Source: Candidatus Yanofskybacteria bacterium (GTDB lineage Bacteria > Patescibacteriota > Minisyncoccia > 2-02-FULL-40-12 > IGHO2-01-FULL-4-A). Taken from it: 39,772 nucleotides of DNA. A program made the translations under genes and the position numbers. Where the stretch lies: NCBI GenBank assembly GCA_016181175.1, contig JACOZV010000003.1, positions 1-39,772 of the forward strand, given 5' to 3'. The number at the start of each line of letters is the position of its first letter. The first letter of the stretch is position 1. Of this stretch, positions 7,735 to 15,324 are shown one piece after another. The notes below the pieces were generated by a model that saw nothing but the letters and a program-made list of their open reading frames with translations, was not told the DNA's origin and made no database searches.

Positions 7735-7845
7735 GCTCGGGTGGGTGAAAAGCGAGCAGACATAGCTTTTCACGGGCAACAAAAAATTGCCCAGGCCAAC
7801 ACCCGAAACAATTTTTTGATTGAGGCTTTGCCGAGAAAATAATAT
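7735..7845 (+). other. tRNA-Leu 5' copy plus two-hairpin leader module
   Basis: 7735-7744 (GCTCGGGTGG) repeats the first 10 nt of tRNA-Leu at 7846. It is followed by a 9-bp hairpin (GTGAAAAGC 7745-7753 with GCTTTTCAC 7765-7773) and directly by a second hairpin (GGGCAA 7774-7779 with TTGCCC 7787-7792). TCGGGTG (7737-7743) can also pair with CACCCGA (7800-7806), closing a three-way junction. The layout parallels the module before tRNA-Ser(CGA). Function unknown. Confidence 0.5.
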
Positions 7846-7931
7846 GCTCGGGTGGTGGAATGGTATACACGCAGCACTTAAAATGCTGTGGCCGCAAGGC
7901 CGTGTGGGTTCGAGTCCCACTCCGAGCACCA
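7846..7931 (+). tRNA. tRNA-Leu(UAA), CCA encoded
   Basis: Acceptor GCTCGGG (7846-7852) pairs with TCCGAGC (7921-7927); discriminator A at 7928 followed by an encoded CCA (7929-7931). Anticodon loop CTTAAAA, anticodon TAA. Long class II variable arm; T arm GTGGG-TTCGAGT-CCCAC. It is the only tRNA in the window with encoded CCA. Confidence 0.95.
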
Positions 7932-7960
7932 GAAGTAACTTGTTCGGAATTGACTGCTCC

Positions 7961-7980
7961 GCGCGGCGAGTACGCCGCGC
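7961..7980. repeat. 8-bp GC hairpin after tRNA-Leu
   Basis: GCGCGGCG (7961-7968), loop AGTA, CGCCGCGC (7973-7980). REP-like and immediately upstream of the terminator. Confidence 0.75.
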
Positions 7981-7990
7981 TCCGCAGGGC

Positions 7991-8019
7991 AAAATCCGCT
8001 AAAAGCGGATTTTGTGTTT
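7991..8019 (+). terminator. Terminator of the tRNA-Leu unit
   Basis: AAAATCCGCT (7991-8000), loop AAA, AGCGGATTTT (8004-8013), then TGTTT. A 10-bp stem. Confidence 0.75.
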
Positions 8020-8046
8020 GACCTTTGGGGCTAGCGGCGGTATAAC
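8018..8046 (+). promoter_or_regulatory. Promoter of the M48 protease gene
   Basis: -35 TTGACC (8018-8023), 17-nt spacer, -10 TATAAC (8041-8046). Predicted start near 8053; start codon at 8087. Confidence 0.75.
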
Positions 8047-8086
8047 AAAAAGGTAAAAGAACCTTAACAATTACCGGGGAGGTAAG

Positions 8087-9736
8087 ATGAGATCAGCAAA
8101 AAACATGTTTTCTATTTTCCTATGTTGGACTATTTTGTGGAGCCAGTCGGCAAATCTCCAAGCCGGCCAAATCAATACAGGCAATACCGCAACGCCGTCT
8201 CTTGATGAGATTATAAAACTTTCATCGTGGCAAATACGCGACATTGCCGAAAAACACGACTTTGCCAAGGGCGAAATTGATAAGAAAAGTAAGGAAATTG
8301 AAAAAGCGGGTAAAGCCGAAGAACAAAATGCTAAAAAAATTGAAAAAGATGCGAAGGTAAAAATCAAAGCTACCGAAAAAAAACTTAAGGACATCCCGCA
8401 ATCCGTTACCGACCCCAAAGCAATTGCCACCCGCCAAAATCTTAAATGCGACATCGTGGCCATCAAAAAAGAGATGGTGCAACAAATAGTTGCTTCTAAT
8501 AGCAAGCAAACCGCCTACGATGTTTCGATCTCTAAACTTACACTCTTGAGGGACTGGCGAAATACCGCGATGGAAATTGATAAAAAAACAAAAGACGGAA
8601 CAATTTCCCAAAGGACACTTGGCGACTCTAAGACACAAATCGGCAATGTTCTTGATATCGGCTCGCGCAGTTCTGAATCGCCGTTTGAAGGACAAGAAAA
8701 AGATATTCAGCTGGGCGCCGACGATCTAAAAAGATTAAAAATGTCGGGACAATTCCCTAAAGAAGTGGTTGATCCGTTAATTACAGAATACGTGAATCGT
8801 TTGGCACAAAATATTGCAAGAAATAGCGATCTCACGGTACCGCTTAGTGTGACGGTTGTGAGCGAAACCGAGAAATGGAACGGCCGTCCCGTTCTTGACA
8901 AGAATGGCCGGAAACGGCAAGTGGTAAATGCGTTCGCTGAACCAGGCGGATTTCTAGTTGTCTATGCCGGTCTTATTTTAGAAGCGGAAAATGAAGCTGA
9001 ATTTGCCGGAGCTTTGGCTCACGAAATTGCTCATGTTACTGCTCGCCATGGCCATCGTATTATGAGCCGGGCCGCCAAGTTCAGCATTTTAAAAACGGCC
9101 GGGCAAATAACCGCACTTATTATTACAAGCGGAGCTAGTTACTTAGTATACATGTTGTTGCAATATGGCTTCAGTGGTTTGGATCTTTTTCTAAACCTTA
9201 ATCTTCTTGGCGTATCAAGAGATTTTGAACTGGAAGCCGACCAACTTGGAATGCAATATGTTTGGCATGCTGGATATGACCCGGCAGGTTTTACGGCGTT
9301 GTTTGACCGCATGGCTTCGGAATTTGGTTACGCAAGCCACACATCATTTTTCCAAACACATCCGGCTTTTGGAGACAGAATTCTTGTGGCCAGCAAAGAA
9401 GAAAAAGCGTTGCGTTCTGTAGATCCTAACAGGGAATACACCAACAACACTTCTGAATTTGACGGAATTCGAGAGCGCGTACGCATGCTTGTTGACATTA
9501 CCCACGAAGAAGAAGCAAAAAACCCTGACCAATACCAGCCGTCTCTTTACGCAAACGAGCAAAAGGATGAGGAAGCCTGCAAAGACATTCTTCCTGTTGC
9601 ACCGCCATTATCATCAGTAAAATCTGTGCCCAATACACCTCCGGTTACTTCAATACCAAAAACAGAAGAAACTGCACAACCAGAACAAAAAACTGACGAA
9701 GAAGACAAACCGCCGGTCCTTAAAAGAAAAGAATAG
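8087..9736 (+). CDS. Exported M48 family zinc metalloprotease
   Basis: 549 aa. The N-terminus (basic, then FSIFLCWTILW, then a QAGQ region near residue 28) looks like a Sec signal peptide, so it should act outside the membrane. Residues about 55-150 are charged and Lys/Glu-rich, probably a coiled coil. The M48 domain has HEIAH (312-316) with the third zinc ligand in FELEADQLG (E383) and THPAFGDRI downstream. The last 60 residues are Pro/Thr/Glu-rich and probably disordered. It resembles BepA/LoiP-type envelope quality-control proteases. Strong Shine-Dalgarno sequence (GGGGAGG, ends 8082) and promoter at 8018-8046; it is a single-gene unit. Confidence 0.9.
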   Translation: MRSAKNMFSIFLCWTILWSQSANLQAGQINTGNTATPSLDEIIKLSSWQIRDIAEKHDFAKGEIDKKSKEIEKAGKAEEQNAKKIEKDAKVKIKATEKKLKDIPQSVTDPKAIATRQNLKCDIVAIKKEMVQQIVASNSKQTAYDVSISKLTLLRDWRNTAMEIDKKTKDGTISQRTLGDSKTQIGNVLDIGSRSSESPFEGQEKDIQLGADDLKRLKMSGQFPKEVVDPLITEYVNRLAQNIARNSDLTVPLSVTVVSETEKWNGRPVLDKNGRKRQVVNAFAEPGGFLVVYAGLILEAENEAEFAGALAHEIAHVTARHGHRIMSRAAKFSILKTAGQITALIITSGASYLVYMLLQYGFSGLDLFLNLNLLGVSRDFELEADQLGMQYVWHAGYDPAGFTALFDRMASEFGYASHTSFFQTHPAFGDRILVASKEEKALRSVDPNREYTNNTSEFDGIRERVRMLVDITHEEEAKNPDQYQPSLYANEQKDEEACKDILPVAPPLSSVKSVPNTPPVTSIPKTEETAQPEQKTDEEDKPPVLKRKE

Positions 9737-9739
9737 CTC

Positions 9740-9763
9740 AAACCCTCAATTGAGGGTTTTTTT
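9740..9763. terminator. Bidirectional terminator between M48 and folD
   Basis: AAACCCTCAA (9740-9749) and TTGAGGGTTT (9750-9759) form a perfect palindrome followed by T-runs on the + strand and A/T-rich sequence on the other. It serves both convergent genes; the folD stop codon lies inside it. Confidence 0.8.
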
Positions 9764-10600
9764 ATACAAGGTAAGTAAGTTTTTCAAAACTGCAGCAATA
9801 ACTATGGGCCCCACGCCGCCGGGAACAGGTGTAATCCAGCTAGCTTTTTTGCTAACTTCATCAAAATCAACATCTTTGGCAAAATCAATTATTACTGAAC
9901 CTTCTTTTATCATGTCCTTCGTAATCAGGTCTTCCTGTCCAGTACCGGCAACAATAATATCTGCATGGCATGAAAGTTCCGCTGGATTGGACGTAAATTC
10001 ATTTATGATTGATACTGTAGCGCCTTGACTGGCCAGCCAATGACCTATCGGCTTGCCCACCAATAAACCATAACCGAAAACGGCACAATTTTTACCTTTT
10101 GGATTGATGTCATACTTTTCAAAAATTATTTTTACGGCTTCAACTGCCGGCGGTAAAATTAACGACCTGTCCGCCAAAAAAGCACCTTGCGATTTTTCAG
10201 ACAAAACATCCACGTCCTTTTCTTGCGGAACCGCATTAATAATATATTGGGTATTAATGTGCAGTGGCAAAGGTAATTCAACTAACACTCCGTGGTTTAC
10301 TCCGGCTTTGGCAATATCGGCGACTTCCTTGTGTAATTTCTGCGTTGTGATGTTTGCTGGAAATTCATATATACGAAAATCAATACCAACTTTCTCTGCG
10401 GCCTTTTTCTTTAACTCCAAAAACTTTTTTACCCCGTTAGAAATCTGATGCCAACCGGCATCAGCTTCATTTCTAATGGGGACGGCGACCATAACTGCCG
10501 CTAGCCTTGGCGGCTTGTCTTTGGTTTGCCGAAGAACTTTCATTTCCTCGGCTAATTCGGCTAACATTTCTTCCGCTATTTTTTTACCGTCAATAATCAT
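9746..10600 (-). CDS. folD: Bifunctional methylene-THF dehydrogenase/cyclohydrolase FolD
   Basis: 284 aa. Interconverts 5,10-methylene-THF and 10-formyl-THF with NADP. Seen: VELPLPLHI, QEKDVDVLS, LPPAVEAVKIIF, a nucleotide-binding VFGYGLLVGKPIGHWLASQGATVS, and the C-terminal PVPGGVGPIVIAAVLKN. Odd: after AAVMVA the usual GDDPAS-Y segment is replaced by about 18 residues (40-57, VPIRNEADAGWHQISNGV) encoded by a palindromic repeat; the active-site Lys motif survives as FLELKKKAAEKVG, with Phe where a Tyr is common. Activity probably persists but is unproven. It lies 4 nt from the glyA stop, so folate C1 genes are co-transcribed. Confidence 0.93.
   Translation of the reverse strand: MIIDGKKIAEEMLAELAEEMKVLRQTKDKPPRLAAVMVAVPIRNEADAGWHQISNGVKKFLELKKKAAEKVGIDFRIYEFPANITTQKLHKEVADIAKAGVNHGVLVELPLPLHINTQYIINAVPQEKDVDVLSEKSQGAFLADRSLILPPAVEAVKIIFEKYDINPKGKNCAVFGYGLLVGKPIGHWLASQGATVSIINEFTSNPAELSCHADIIVAGTGQEDLITKDMIKEGSVIIDFAKDVDFDEVSKKASWITPVPGGVGPIVIAAVLKNLLTLYKKTLN
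10432..10481. repeat. Palindromic element inside folD
   Basis: Outer arms CCCCGTTAGAAAT (10432-10444) and ATTTCTAATGGGG (10469-10481) match except one G.T pair. Inner arms TGATGCC (10446-10452) and GGCATCA (10457-10463) are perfect. It keeps the folD frame open and codes residues 40-57, which have no counterpart in ordinary FolD. Confidence 0.8.
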
Positions 10601-10604
10601 AATA

Positions 10605-11795
10605 CTATTTTAGCAAAACTTTTTTAATTTTTCGCGCAATCTTGACCATTTCTTTTTCTTTCATTCCCCGCGTGGTAACTGCGGGGGTACCAAGACGTAT
10701 GCCAGATGGATCCCATGGTTTACGCTGGTCATAGGGTATAATATTTTTGTTTACAACGATACCGGCGTGCTCGAGCCGCTCCCCCGCCTGTTTGCCGGTT
10801 AGGCCAAGCGGAGTAACATCAACCAACATCAGATGATTATCAGTACCACCGGTGATAACCATAAAACCCAGCCGCTTCAATTCACCAGCCAATACTTTAG
10901 CATTTACAACAACTTGTCTGGCATACTTTTTAAAATCTGGCTTGAGTGCTTCTTCCAAACAAACCCCGATTGCGGCAATAGTGTGCATTTGCGGTCCGCC
11001 CTGCAATCCGGGGAAAATTGCTTTATCAATTTTGTCTGACAAAACTTCTTTTTCATTTTTAACTTTACGTTTTGAGCTTATTATAACTGCACCACGCGGA
11101 CCTCGCAGGGTTTTTTGTGTCGTAGTGGTAATAATGTCTGCATACGGAAACGGTGATGGATGCACTCCGCCAACAACAAGACCCGCAATGTGCGAAATGT
11201 CAGCCATTAGTAATACACCGTCTTGACTTTGCCTGGGATAAACAACCGAATCGGCAATTTGGCGAAATTTTTTAAAATCTAACTTACGCGGATAAGCAGT
11301 GGCCCCACAAACAATCAGCCGGGGTTTGAATTTCCTGGCAATCTTGGCCACTTCATCATAATCAATAAAACCATTGCGTACCACCCCATAATGCTCAAAT
11401 TTAAACAGCTTTCCGGTCAGACTAACATTGTGCCCGTGAGTCAAATGGCCACCATGATCCAAGGACATGGCCAAAATCCTACCACCCAGACTCACAGAAC
11501 CTAGATAAGCCGCAAGGTTGGCGATACTGCCTGAATATGGCTGAACATTAACACCAAATTTTTTCGGTGAAATTTTAAAAACCTTATAAACTAACCGCTT
11601 AACCTCATTCTCAATCTCGTCAACCGCTTTGGTGCCAAAATAATATCGCTGGCCAGAATAACCCTCGGAGTATTTATTGGTCAGCGGCGACCCCAAAGCC
11701 GCCAAAATATTTTTGGAAACATAATTCTCCGAAGGTATAAGATTAATTACCCTCCCTTGACGAACGATTTCTTTTTTTATTAAGTCTTTTATCAT
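10605..11795 (-). CDS. glyA: Serine hydroxymethyltransferase
   Basis: 396 aa, PLP enzyme making glycine and 5,10-methylene-THF from serine, feeding FolD downstream. Seen: LIPSENYVSKNILAALGS near the N-terminus, KYSEGYSGQRYYFG, the DISHIAGLVVGGVHPSPFPYAD segment, and the PLP-lysine motif TTTTQKTLRGPRG (a Gln precedes Lys where His is usual). Slightly shorter than the typical 410-420. Its start overlaps the tsaC stop by 4 nt (11792-11795), so the order of transcription is tsaC, glyA, folD. Confidence 0.95.
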   Translation of the reverse strand: MIKDLIKKEIVRQGRVINLIPSENYVSKNILAALGSPLTNKYSEGYSGQRYYFGTKAVDEIENEVKRLVYKVFKISPKKFGVNVQPYSGSIANLAAYLGSVSLGGRILAMSLDHGGHLTHGHNVSLTGKLFKFEHYGVVRNGFIDYDEVAKIARKFKPRLIVCGATAYPRKLDFKKFRQIADSVVYPRQSQDGVLLMADISHIAGLVVGGVHPSPFPYADIITTTTQKTLRGPRGAVIISSKRKVKNEKEVLSDKIDKAIFPGLQGGPQMHTIAAIGVCLEEALKPDFKKYARQVVVNAKVLAGELKRLGFMVITGGTDNHLMLVDVTPLGLTGKQAGERLEHAGIVVNKNIIPYDQRKPWDPSGIRLGTPAVTTRGMKEKEMVKIARKIKKVLLK

Positions 11796-12430
11796 GTCCC
11801 AAGTAATCTCATTAATTGCCCTGGCTTAGATGGACCGACGCGTAAGATTTTTGGCTTAATGGTAGAGAGGTCCAGTATCGTTGCCGGTAACGATTTCGGC
11901 AAAACTCCGGCATCCAAGATTAAGTCGGGTTTCCAAATCTGGCTACGGAATAACTCAATTATTTTATTTATATCCCCTGTCGTTTCTTGGCCAGATATGT
12001 TGGCCGCGGTAGCCGTAAGGGGAAAACCGTATTTACCGAGAAGTTTATCTACAAAAGTATAATCCGGAATTCGGATTCTCACGTTTTTATTGCCAGCCGT
12101 AACAATCGTGGGGATAACTTTTTTTCGCGGCAATATCACTGTTGTAGTTCCGGGCCAAATTTCTGACAAGAGTTTCTCGAGTTTGGGAGGAACAAAAGCC
12201 AACTCCACGACCCATTTTATATTGCGGGCAATAATCGGCAATGGTTTTGATAACGGACGATTTTTAATTTTAAAAACCAAATCTACGGCATGATGGTCGC
12301 AGGCGTTGGCACCGAGCCCATAAACCGTATCCGTTGGATAAACAATAACTCCCCCATAGCGCAATACGTTAACCGCCTCGAGTAAAACATCAGAATAATC
12401 TTTATTAAAATCAATAGATAAAATTTTCAT
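11792..12430 (-). CDS. tsaC: L-threonylcarbamoyladenylate synthase
   Basis: 212 aa, YrdC/Sua5 fold. Makes threonylcarbamoyl-AMP from Thr, bicarbonate and ATP for the t6A modification of ANN-reading tRNAs. Seen: GGVIVYPTDTVYGLGANA, KIKNRPLSKPLPII, WPGTTTVILPRK, RIPDY, PLTATAANISGQETTGD. Only the YrdC domain is present, with a very short tail, so this is the TsaC rather than the two-domain Sua5 form. First gene of the tsaC-glyA-folD operon; a terminator separates it from yvcK upstream. Confidence 0.93.
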   Translation of the reverse strand: MKILSIDFNKDYSDVLLEAVNVLRYGGVIVYPTDTVYGLGANACDHHAVDLVFKIKNRPLSKPLPIIARNIKWVVELAFVPPKLEKLLSEIWPGTTTVILPRKKVIPTIVTAGNKNVRIRIPDYTFVDKLLGKYGFPLTATAANISGQETTGDINKIIELFRSQIWKPDLILDAGVLPKSLPATILDLSTIKPKILRVGPSKPGQLMRLLGT

Positions 12431-12444
12431 TTAGTTGAATTCAA

Positions 12445-12477
12445 AAAATTTAAAATAAATAACCGCTTAAAAGCGGC
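12445..12477 (-). terminator. Terminator of the yvcK unit
   Basis: CCGCTT (12464-12469) and AAGCGG (12472-12477) pair around AA. On the - strand the stem is followed by a T-rich stretch (TTATTTATTTT). It lies between yvcK and the tsaC start. Confidence 0.65.
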
Positions 12478-12501
12478 AAGTTGTTTCTCTTTTATCCTTT
12501 C

Positions 12502-13470
12502 CTAAAAACCGGATAGTGCCATTAAAACTTTGGCCAGCTTCTTTCTGGGATTATGGCGCACAAAACTGCCTTGGTCAAGTAAGTTGGCAAGCACTAATTT
12601 TGGTTTCTTCCCTTTTAAATCCAACCCCGAGACGTCAACAAAATGCGAATTTTCTTCCAGATATCGTTTTAAAATTTTAGGGGCCGGTTTTTTATTGTTA
12701 AAAACGGCATAATCCAGAGTTTCTTTACCGAGGTATTCTTCAACCTTATTCAAAAAGTCATGCGCTTTGAAACAGTGGGTCTCGCCAAACTTAGTCATTA
12801 AATTACAAACATAAACTTTTTTAGCTTTAGACTTTTTTATCGTGGCGATAACGCCATCAACCAAAAAATTCGGAACAATACTGGTAAACAAATCGCCTGG
12901 ACCGATTACAATCATGTCAGCTGACAATATTGCCTTTTTCGCTTCCGGATTTATACGTGCTTGCGGACTTAACCAAACTTTTTTGATGGGCAATTCCGGA
13001 TTGTGTTTGGGTTTATCTATGTTGGTTTCCCCTTTTATGACAACCCCGTTAGCTAATTGAGCATAGAGTGTAATGTTTTTTAATGTAACCGGCATTACGC
13101 TGCCTTTTATATTCAAAATCTGCGAAACAACTTTTAGCGCTTCAGCGAAGTTTCCTGTCATTTTTTCAAGTGTACTTAAAAAAATATTGCCAAAATTATG
13201 TTCCTTTAGATCGCCTGATGAAAATCGATAATTAAAAAGGTCTCGTAATGTCTGCGGGGCATCGGATAGTGCCACTAAAGCACGGCGCACGTCACCCGGC
13301 GGTAAAACACCGTATTGGTCGCGCAATCGACCGGTTGATCCGCCATTGTCAGCCATTGAAACAATTGAAGTTAAATGAACCGGGTAGCGACGCAAAGCAG
13401 AAAGCACCATAAAACTCCCGGTTCCACCACCGATTACGACGATTTTTTTATTTTTTACTCCGCGCTTCAT
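12502..13470 (-). CDS. yvcK: YvcK/CofD-family gluconeogenesis factor-like protein
   Basis: 322 aa. The family contains CofD-type nucleotide-sugar or phospholactate binding proteins; bacterial YvcK binds UDP-GlcNAc and affects carbon and wall metabolism. Seen: VIGGGTGSFMVLSALRRYP, SMADNGGSTGRLR, LPPGDVRRALVALS, EHNFGNIFL, and VIGPGDLFTSIVPNFLV. Length is normal for YvcK. It overlaps the upstream nucleotidyltransferase by 23 nt (13448-13470), which implies translational coupling and fits a shared role in sugar-nucleotide or wall control. Biochemical role here is inferred. Confidence 0.9.
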   Translation of the reverse strand: MKRGVKNKKIVVIGGGTGSFMVLSALRRYPVHLTSIVSMADNGGSTGRLRDQYGVLPPGDVRRALVALSDAPQTLRDLFNYRFSSGDLKEHNFGNIFLSTLEKMTGNFAEALKVVSQILNIKGSVMPVTLKNITLYAQLANGVVIKGETNIDKPKHNPELPIKKVWLSPQARINPEAKKAILSADMIVIGPGDLFTSIVPNFLVDGVIATIKKSKAKKVYVCNLMTKFGETHCFKAHDFLNKVEEYLGKETLDYAVFNNKKPAPKILKRYLEENSHFVDVSGLDLKGKKPKLVLANLLDQGSFVRHNPRKKLAKVLMALSGF

Positions 13471-14230
13471 GAGACTGGGGACAAAGCAATTTTTCGGCTT
13501 TCTTTATATCTTCGGGGTAACCTATGGGCAACCAAAAGTTAGTTTTAATCGCATATACTTTTATACCAGCCGCAATCATCTGCGCGATACTGTCTGACAA
13601 ATAGTATTCGCCATTAGAATGCTTTCCAGCCGGAAAATTCATAACCTCTTTTGTGAGTAACTGAACCCCTGTTAACACCAAGTTTGTTTTCGGATTATTT
13701 GGTTTTTCCTCAATACCGGCAACACTGCCATCACCGGCCAATTCAACCACACCAAATCTGTTAGGAGTTTTGCTTTCGTCAATTACCAAACTTGGATTTT
13801 CGGATTCAGCACAGAGTTTTAGAGCCCTAGGATCGTGCAGATCATCAGCATATATGAGTAAAAATCGCTCTCCGGAATGCAAAAGATGCTCACAAAGTTT
13901 TAGGGCGTGGTAAGTGCCAAGCTTATTTTCCTGGACAACATAAGTTATTTTAAAACGCCGAACCCCGCACCTTTTGTGGACAGGAAAATTTGAATTGCGC
14001 GAAACGCAGTCCAAAAAAGGTGCGGGGCTGAAATTATCTCCAAAATAGTCCCTAATCTGATCCCGCAAATAGCCTACAACCAAAACAAGTTCATCCACTC
14101 CAGAAGGTAAAGCATCTATAATATATTCCAAAAGCGGCCGACCACAAATTTTTATCATCGGCTTAGGTGTCGCTAGTGTCAACGGCCGCATTCTTATACC
14201 CTCGCCTGCCGCTAAAATAATACAACGCAT
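13448..14230 (-). CDS. Sugar-phosphate nucleotidyltransferase with a palindrome-encoded insert
   Basis: 260 aa, NTP_transferase fold, likely making an NDP-sugar for the envelope. Seen: AAGEGIRMRPLTLATPKPMI (nucleotide loop and KPM), YADDLHD (metal site), RFGVVEL, IEEKPNNP, and the GEYYLSDSI and PIGYPEDI tail. Residues about 69-90 (from SPAPFLDC to RCGVRR) interrupt the usual short link between YFGDNF and KITYVVQ. This stretch is exactly the 65-nt element at 13963-14027 and is probably a surface loop. Overlaps yvcK by 23 nt. Sugar specificity cannot be read. Confidence 0.88.
   Translation of the reverse strand: MRCIILAAGEGIRMRPLTLATPKPMIKICGRPLLEYIIDALPSGVDELVLVVGYLRDQIRDYFGDNFSPAPFLDCVSRNSNFPVHKRCGVRRFKITYVVQENKLGTYHALKLCEHLLHSGERFLLIYADDLHDPRALKLCAESENPSLVIDESKTPNRFGVVELAGDGSVAGIEEKPNNPKTNLVLTGVQLLTKEVMNFPAGKHSNGEYYLSDSIAQMIAAGIKVYAIKTNFWLPIGYPEDIKKAEKLLCPQSHEARSKK
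13963..14027. repeat. 65-nt palindromic element, copy A (in a nucleotidyltransferase gene)
   Basis: Arms 13963-13981 (CCCCGCACCTTTT then GTGGAC) and 14009-14027 pair at 18 of 19 positions around a 27-nt loop. Total 65 nt. A second copy of identical arm and loop lengths is at 30278-30342 inside lepB. Arms are conserved between copies; loops differ. Confidence 0.9.
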
Positions 14231-14281
14231 ACATTTAGAACACCGGCCTCCCTACCGATGGAAAAAACAACATCAAACGGT

Positions 14282-14677
14282 TTAAGCTATTCTAATAAAG
14301 GAGTTGTCCAAACCACGACGAAGCTTACTGGCACGAAGAAGAAAAGCCAGAATACCCAACGCCAAGAGAACATATAAAGCCGCCGGCGAAAGAAAAAATT
14401 CGTAAGCGCCGACAACCAACTGGCCGAATGGCAAGCCAGAAACTGAAAAATAATCACCGCGCACTAAAAGCCAAGCCTCACGTACCGCCAATGGCACCAT
14501 AGACAAAACCACGGCCAAAAAATAACCCGTCCAGCGCTGACGCCGGTTAATCATGCCGATTTTGGCCATAACTTGTCTGGTAAAATCAGCTGGAGGTTCT
14601 ATCAGATATTTAGGCCGGCTTAAATCCTGAACCCTCAACCTAATAAGATCGTCTATTTGTTTGTCGTTATGTTTCAT
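14282..14677 (-). CDS. Small membrane protein, putative anti-sigma factor
   Basis: 131 aa. A soluble N-terminal part (1-45: DDLIRLRVQDLSRPKYLIEPPADFTRQVMAKI in pattern) precedes a helix at about 50-68 and a second at about 92-114, then a basic tail. I do not see a zinc anti-sigma HxxxCxxC motif. The assignment rests on context: its start overlaps the end of the ECF sigma gene by 11 nt (14667-14677), the usual sigma/anti-sigma arrangement, and PPADFTRQVMAKI resembles the stretch before the membrane in many anti-sigma factors. No clear terminator follows. Confidence 0.5.
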   Translation of the reverse strand: MKHNDKQIDDLIRLRVQDLSRPKYLIEPPADFTRQVMAKIGMINRRQRWTGYFLAVVLSMVPLAVREAWLLVRGDYFSVSGLPFGQLVVGAYEFFLSPAALYVLLALGILAFLLRASKLRRGLDNSFIRIA

Positions 14678-15215
14678 AATTTAATACCAAATCTTTTAGA
14701 GTATCGTTTGTCTGAATGGCCTCGAACAAAATTTTTCTTGCTCTATGAAGACGACTTTTTAACGTGTTCTGATTGATGTGCAATAATTCGCCAATTTCTT
14801 TATAAGAAAAACCCTCATAGTAAAGAAGTTTGATAATCGCCCTGTCTTCCTTAATTAGCTGTTCAATGCAATGTTCAAGTTCTTTGGAAGTCTCAAGATT
14901 GGCCACACGTTCTTGATAATCAACCGCCGTGGCTTCGGCAACATTTTCAAGAATGGCACTGTCCAACGCAAACGGCTTGTTTTTATTTTTCCTGAAAAAA
15001 TCTATGACCGTATTGCGCGCTATGCTATAAAGCCAGCTTTTTAGTTTATCAGGCTCTTTGAGCGTATCAAATTTCTTGTACGCCTTTATGAAAGTTTCTT
15101 GGGCCAGATCTTCCGCCTCATAACGATTACCCACGAATCTATAGTGAAAATTGACCAAATCCCGCTGGTACTGGTTTACAATATCCTCAAATTGTTTCAC
15201 TTTGTTTGTCTCCAT
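14667..15215 (-). CDS. ECF-type RNA polymerase sigma factor
   Basis: 182 aa. Region 2 (about 15-80) has YRFVGNRYEAEDLAQETFIKAYK and LKSWLYSIARNTVIDFFRK; region 4 (about 115-168) has IKLLYYEGFSYKEIGELLHINQNTLKSRLHRARKIL, the helix-turn-helix for the -35. No region 1 or 3, which fits ECF sigma factors. It is translationally coupled to the following membrane protein. The regulon and signal are unknown; autoregulation would be usual but I cannot identify its promoter. Confidence 0.92.
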   Translation of the reverse strand: METNKVKQFEDIVNQYQRDLVNFHYRFVGNRYEAEDLAQETFIKAYKKFDTLKEPDKLKSWLYSIARNTVIDFFRKNKNKPFALDSAILENVAEATAVDYQERVANLETSKELEHCIEQLIKEDRAIIKLLYYEGFSYKEIGELLHINQNTLKSRLHRARKILFEAIQTNDTLKDLVLNYET

Positions 15216-15296
15216 TAATAAACCGATACTACCAAAATATTAACAGGATTACCAGTTAAGACGCTAAAAAAACACGACTAGTTGCGGTCATATGTT

Positions 15297-15317
15297 AGAG
15301 GGCACTAGCCCTCTTTT
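15297..15317 (+). terminator. Hairpin with T-run after leuS, + orientation
   Basis: AGAGGGC (15297-15303), loop ACTA, GCCCTCT (15308-15314), then T-rich on the + strand. leuS reads the other way, where the stem is preceded by A and not followed by T. It may still act as a 3' barrier for leuS, or stop antisense transcription. Confidence 0.45.
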
Positions 15318-15324
15318 ATTTTAA

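Noticed and set aside
7582-7992. 136-aa - strand open frame
   Set aside because: Antisense of tRNA-Leu and of a real gene end; the [10 protein letters not shown] stretch is a typical tRNA-antisense artefact.
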